DNA of 25,822 nucleotides from WSXY01 sp038325105 (GTDB taxonomy: Bacteria > Actinomycetota > Coriobacteriia > Anaerosomatales > Anaerosomataceae). The DNA is taken from NCBI GenBank assembly GCA_038325105.1, contig JBBQIR010000030.1, positions 1 to 25,822 on the forward strand, given 5' to 3'. The translations under genes were made by a program, and so were the position numbers. Shown here piece after piece: positions 23,263 to 25,822 of the stretch (its first letter is position 1; each line of letters opens with the position of its first letter). Below the pieces are notes generated by a model, which saw only the letters and a program-made list of their open reading frames with translations, had not been told where the DNA came from and searched no databases.

Positions 23263-24066
23263 CTAGGCTGCAGGCTTCTCGACTGCCTTCTTCTCTGGCA
23301 CGGGGTGAATCGTCGCATCGTTCATGTCGAGCTCAGCAAGCCATCCGGCGTGCTCTTTCTTGGCGTGGGCCAGCGATACGTAGCCCGTGAACATCGAGCG
23401 CAGAAGGGGCCAGCTGCTGGGTAGGATCGCTGCGAAGAAGATGTGCGCGAGGAAGAACGCGAGCATTGCGACAGTCGCCACATCATGTGCGGGCGTCGCG
23501 ATCGCCATGATCGCAGGCGGCATGTTGATGGCGTGCGCCGCGACCTTGAGCAGGCCGGTGAGGATGATCACGGCCGTCGAGGCGAGAGCGAGCAGAAACG
23601 CCATCTTCTCGGACTCAAAGTACTTGCGCTCCGGCGGGAAGGTGAACTTCTTGAAGCCGAGCAACAGTCCGTAGTGGCGCTTGGTGTACTCGATGGCATC
23701 CTTCGTCGGCAGGTGCTCCCTGAATCGTTTGGTTGCGAGGAGCGTGTTTGCCGCGTAGTAGAAGGTCCCGAACAAGAAGACAACGACCGCCACAAAATGG
23801 ACGTTCATTGTCAGCCAGATGGGCTTCCCGCCTCCGACAAGTGCCGGAACGAACCAGATGCCGAGCATGATACCGCTGACAAGCAGCACCGCCGTGCCGA
23901 TCCCGTGGGCCCAGTGTTCGATTCTGGCCGCACCATCGTGTCTCAGAACTTGGTCGCCCTCAATCACGGGATCCTTGCGGGTTGTTAGCCCCGCAGCGAA
24001 GACGCCAAGAAGCGGCGCCAGCCACACGAGCCACGTGGCAGTGTCGAACAAGAGTACGCTTTTCAT
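23263..24066 (-). CDS. Membrane cytochrome b subunit
   Basis: A 267-residue integral membrane protein with about five helices (11-28, 56-77, 88-108, 156-177 and 192-213). Histidines inside or at the ends of helices could bind two b-type hemes: H51/H54 (RIEHWAHG), H90 (NVHF), H178 (AAHAI), H194 (PAHDV) and H208 (AHIFF). This is the pattern of formate-dehydrogenase gamma / cytochrome b561-like and PhsC/YdhU-type subunits, which pass electrons between quinone and an attached ferredoxin subunit. A GGGTGAGG ribosome site precedes the ATG at 24066. As first gene of the operon it should anchor the ferredoxin and AOR-family subunits to the membrane. Confidence 0.87.
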   Translation of the reverse strand: MKSVLLFDTATWLVWLAPLLGVFAAGLTTRKDPVIEGDQVLRHDGAARIEHWAHGIGTAVLLVSGIMLGIWFVPALVGGGKPIWLTMNVHFVAVVVFLFGTFYYAANTLLATKRFREHLPTKDAIEYTKRHYGLLLGFKKFTFPPERKYFESEKMAFLLALASTAVIILTGLLKVAAHAINMPPAIMAIATPAHDVATVAMLAFFLAHIFFAAILPSSWPLLRSMFTGYVSLAHAKKEHAGWLAELDMNDATIHPVPEKKAVEKPAA

Positions 24067-24203
24067 GCCTCACCCTTTCCCCTGGGTCGAGTAGATCCTG
24101 CGTCGCCTTGCCGGGGCGATAGACCACATGACCATCCTCGAGACCGCCAGCCTCATTGCGCATACCGTGTCGCAGACCTTGATCCGATGTCCGGTCGGAG
24201 TCG

Positions 24204-24226
24204 TACTAATTCTTCTGCGATTAGTA
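24204..24226. promoter_or_regulatory. Operator candidate TACTAAT-N9-ATTAGTA
   Basis: A perfect 7-bp inverted repeat, TACTAAT at 24204-24210 and ATTAGTA at 24220-24226, with arm centres 16 bp apart. It lies about 140 bp upstream of the cytochrome b start codon on the minus strand. A dimeric winged-helix or helix-turn-helix regulator could bind it. The repeat is seen; function is inferred. Confidence 0.5.
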
Positions 24227-24565
24227 TGTCGATGACCAGAATAGCACTTATCGTACCGATTTCATAATATTCGCACTTCAGATACCCTGCATGGTATTTT
24301 GTCTGCTCGCTCGCAGTGGCCTGGTGCACGCCTCATCGACAATTTGAGTACGCCATTTGAGTCTGTAATACCACCATCTGTCCCTAATAGCTTCTCACGA
24401 GACTGTCCCCTGCGTTACGTCCTTGACCCCACACTCGCATCCATGAATTGCGCTTGATCCTGCATCCGCTTTCGCCGCGGTCGCATATGCCCTGACCTGC
24501 TCTTTGCTTGTCTCGACGACGCGCTCGGACGCCACGACCGTGTGTTATTATGATGTCGACAAGAA

Positions 24566-24583
24566 ACTGGTAACTTGACCAGT
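24566..24583. promoter_or_regulatory. Operator candidate upstream of the Fic-like gene
   Basis: ACTGGT at 24566-24571 and ACCAGT at 24578-24583 form a perfect 6-bp inverted repeat with a 6-base spacer. It lies about 15 bases after a TATTAT (24546-24551) that may be the plus-strand -10 element, and 35 bases before the Fic-like start codon. Binding there would block transcription of that gene, so autoregulation is plausible. Confidence 0.45.
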
Positions 24584-24618
24584 CGGCACGAAGACGGTCA
24601 TCACCTGGAGAGAACTGA

Positions 24619-25822
24619 ATGAATAAGCCAACCGACCCGCAAATCGCCGCAAGGTTGCTTGGCGCACTGGGCGAGGGACAACTCGACTACCTCTTCCAGA
24701 CAGCCCACGTGGACTACTCCGAGCGGCACAGTATCGCTGGCACGAGTCGTACGCTCGGCTTGCCGATCGAGACCGTCGATGAATTTGTGTCGGCAGTCAG
24801 AAGAGCACAGGGACTCACCGTTCTCGCGGGCGCTTGGGGCGACTACTCCGGCTGGATCACGATTTCGGCCGAACTCGTTGAGTTGCTCCACGAGATCGAT
24901 ATCCGCTCAACATGGGACTTCCACGCGCGATCCGAGCTCCCTGAAGACGAAATACGAGCCCTCAAGAACGAGATCCTTATCGAAGAGGTGTTGCCGCTAG
25001 GCCTGACGCTTGGTGAGCTCTCGCCGGCCAACGACATCGAACTCTCACAGGCTAGGATCGGCGCACGACACATGCTGATGGATGGCACCGATCCGGGAAG
25101 CGAGTACGAGCGCTGGGTTCTGCGCTTCTACGAGCTGATGAAGCAGCTTCCTGAGCTCTCCGAGAAGCCCCTCACGCTGACGCGTCTTCTGGAACTGCAC
25201 TCGCTCCTGGTCTTGGACAAGAGCACCGGTGGCGTGTTCCGCACGACCGACGTCACCCTTGGCCCGGGAAGCGCACTACCAGCCGATGGTGCTGGCGTGC
25301 TGGCGACTCGGATACCAGGCGAAATGAACGCGATTGCCAGCTACGGAACTCGTGACCAGAAGCCTTTCGTCCATCCCCTCATCAAAGCAGTCATCCATTT
25401 CTATTGGATTCGCCGCGTACAGCCGTTCACTGTCGCCAACGGCCTCTTCGCCCGACTGGTCGCGCACATCTACGAGTACCAGCAAGGCTACCGGAGTTTG
25501 CCGTTCACCCCGCTCACCCGCACGGCGAGTCCGATGTGGGCGGTTCCGCCGCACGCTACCGAGGAGGGCTCCCGATTCGACGCCACGTCCTTCATCATCC
25601 AGCGTCTGTATCTCTTCCTCGACGCCTATATCGCTGCTGAACGCGAGACACGGGACGCGGTGGAGCGGCACCACTCACTGCAGACCCGGTTCGAACCACT
25701 TGGCATCAACCACCGCCAGGCGCGGATCCTTGACAAGGCTCTTGCTGCGCCGTCGGCTGTCTTCACCATTAGACGTCACGCCCTCTTGCGCGGACTCGCG
25801 TACGAGACCGCGCGGCAGGACT
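24619..25822 (+). CDS. Inactive-looking Fic-fold protein with winged-helix tail (partial)
   Basis: An open frame of 401 codons running off the right edge. The middle matches Fic (AMP-transferase) architecture: GVFRTTDVTLG (205-215), HPLIKAVIHFYWI (252-264), then QPFTVANGLFAR (268-279) exactly where Fic enzymes carry the HPFx(D/E)GNGR motif. The catalytic His is Gln, the acidic residue is Val, the first Gly is Ala and the phosphate-binding Arg is Leu; only P, F, N and G remain. AMPylation is therefore unlikely. The C-terminal part (from about 357, INHRQARIL, then TIRRHALLRGLAYETARQD) resembles the winged helix found after some Fic domains. The N-terminal 95 residues are unassigned. GGAGAG precedes the ATG by six bases. 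It is divergent from the AOR operon and may regulate it. Confidence 0.72.
   Translation, partial: MNKPTDPQIAARLLGALGEGQLDYLFQTAHVDYSERHSIAGTSRTLGLPIETVDEFVSAVRRAQGLTVLAGAWGDYSGWITISAELVELLHEIDIRSTWDFHARSELPEDEIRALKNEILIEEVLPLGLTLGELSPANDIELSQARIGARHMLMDGTDPGSEYERWVLRFYELMKQLPELSEKPLTLTRLLELHSLLVLDKSTGGVFRTTDVTLGPGSALPADGAGVLATRIPGEMNAIASYGTRDQKPFVHPLIKAVIHFYWIRRVQPFTVANGLFARLVAHIYEYQQGYRSLPFTPLTRTASPMWAVPPHATEEGSRFDATSFIIQRLYLFLDAYIAAERETRDAVERHHSLQTRFEPLGINHRQARILDKALAAPSAVFTIRRHALLRGLAYETARQD

Larger units (their letters stand above)
24067..24618. other. 552-bp divergent regulatory region
   Basis: No gene was found in this stretch between the cytochrome b start (minus strand) and the Fic-like gene (plus strand). 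It is clearly more A/T-rich than the rest of the window, particularly 24200-24370 and 24540-24560. It holds the inverted repeats listed separately, a shorter one (ATACC at 24282-24286, GGTAT at 24293-24297) and a direct repeat of ATTTGAGT at 24342-24349 and 24355-24362 (13-bp period). The middle, about 24370-24540, shows nothing clear. Confidence 0.6.

Noticed and set aside
24067..24163. Short minus-strand frame reaching from the cytochrome b gene into the spacer
   Set aside because: No ribosome site, no recognisable product, and it would overlap the well-supported cytochrome b start.

Overview
The window reads as chromosomal DNA from a G+C-rich, probably anaerobic Gram-positive-like bacterium. 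The best guess is an anaerobic actinobacterial lineage such as Coriobacteriia/OPB41 or a relative, but no marker gene is present to prove this. The pointers are strongly G/C-biased third codon positions, a minimal SufC-SufB iron-sulphur system with no SufD, SufS or SufU beside it, a tungsten/molybdenum aldehyde oxidoreductase-family enzyme with ferredoxin and cytochrome b partners, three radical-SAM or Fe-S dependent loci, and LarB/LarC for the nickel-pincer cofactor. There is no tRNA, rRNA, CRISPR array, insertion sequence or prophage. Gene density is high, and several gene pairs are joined by ATGA or longer overlaps.

Layout. 1-197: 5' end of mscL (minus). 351-1000: a VapBC-type toxin-antitoxin pair with a repeat-rich operator. 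1050-3439 (minus): a membrane GAF-GGDEF diguanylate cyclase overlapping prephenate dehydratase. 3544-5492: larB-larC. 5695-6507 (minus): a MutY-like glycosylase of a divergent type. 6667-8687: sufC-sufB. 8851-8997: a 48-residue zinc-finger protein with its own promoter and terminator. 9121-9754 (minus): two small unknown proteins. 9847-12138 (minus): a HemN/HemW-like radical SAM enzyme followed by a heme O synthase-like UbiA protein. 12322-14951: a polytopic acyltransferase-like protein and a PaaK-like adenylate-forming enzyme. 15008-17778 (minus): a DUF2177-like membrane protein and a large SPFH protein. 17960-18535: a secreted low-complexity protein. 18546-19832 (minus): a B12-binding radical SAM protein. 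19929-24066 (minus): cytochrome b, a Tat-signal four-cluster ferredoxin, an AOR-family enzyme and a 135-residue unknown. 24619-end: a divergent gene whose product looks like a Fic-fold protein with a broken catalytic motif and a C-terminal winged-helix-like segment, cut by the window edge.

How it fits together. The most interesting unit is the right end. AOR, ferredoxin and cytochrome b together resemble the E. coli ydhV/ydhX/ydhU arrangement and could form a membrane redox complex. Only the ferredoxin has a twin-arginine signal, so the AOR subunit, if exported, would have to ride with it. The adjacent, divergently transcribed inactive-looking Fic/winged-helix protein is a good candidate regulator, because the 552-bp gap holds clean inverted repeats. 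Elsewhere the window supplies Fe-S assembly (SufCB), heme-related chemistry, second-messenger signalling and stress functions (MscL, toxin-antitoxin, SPFH).
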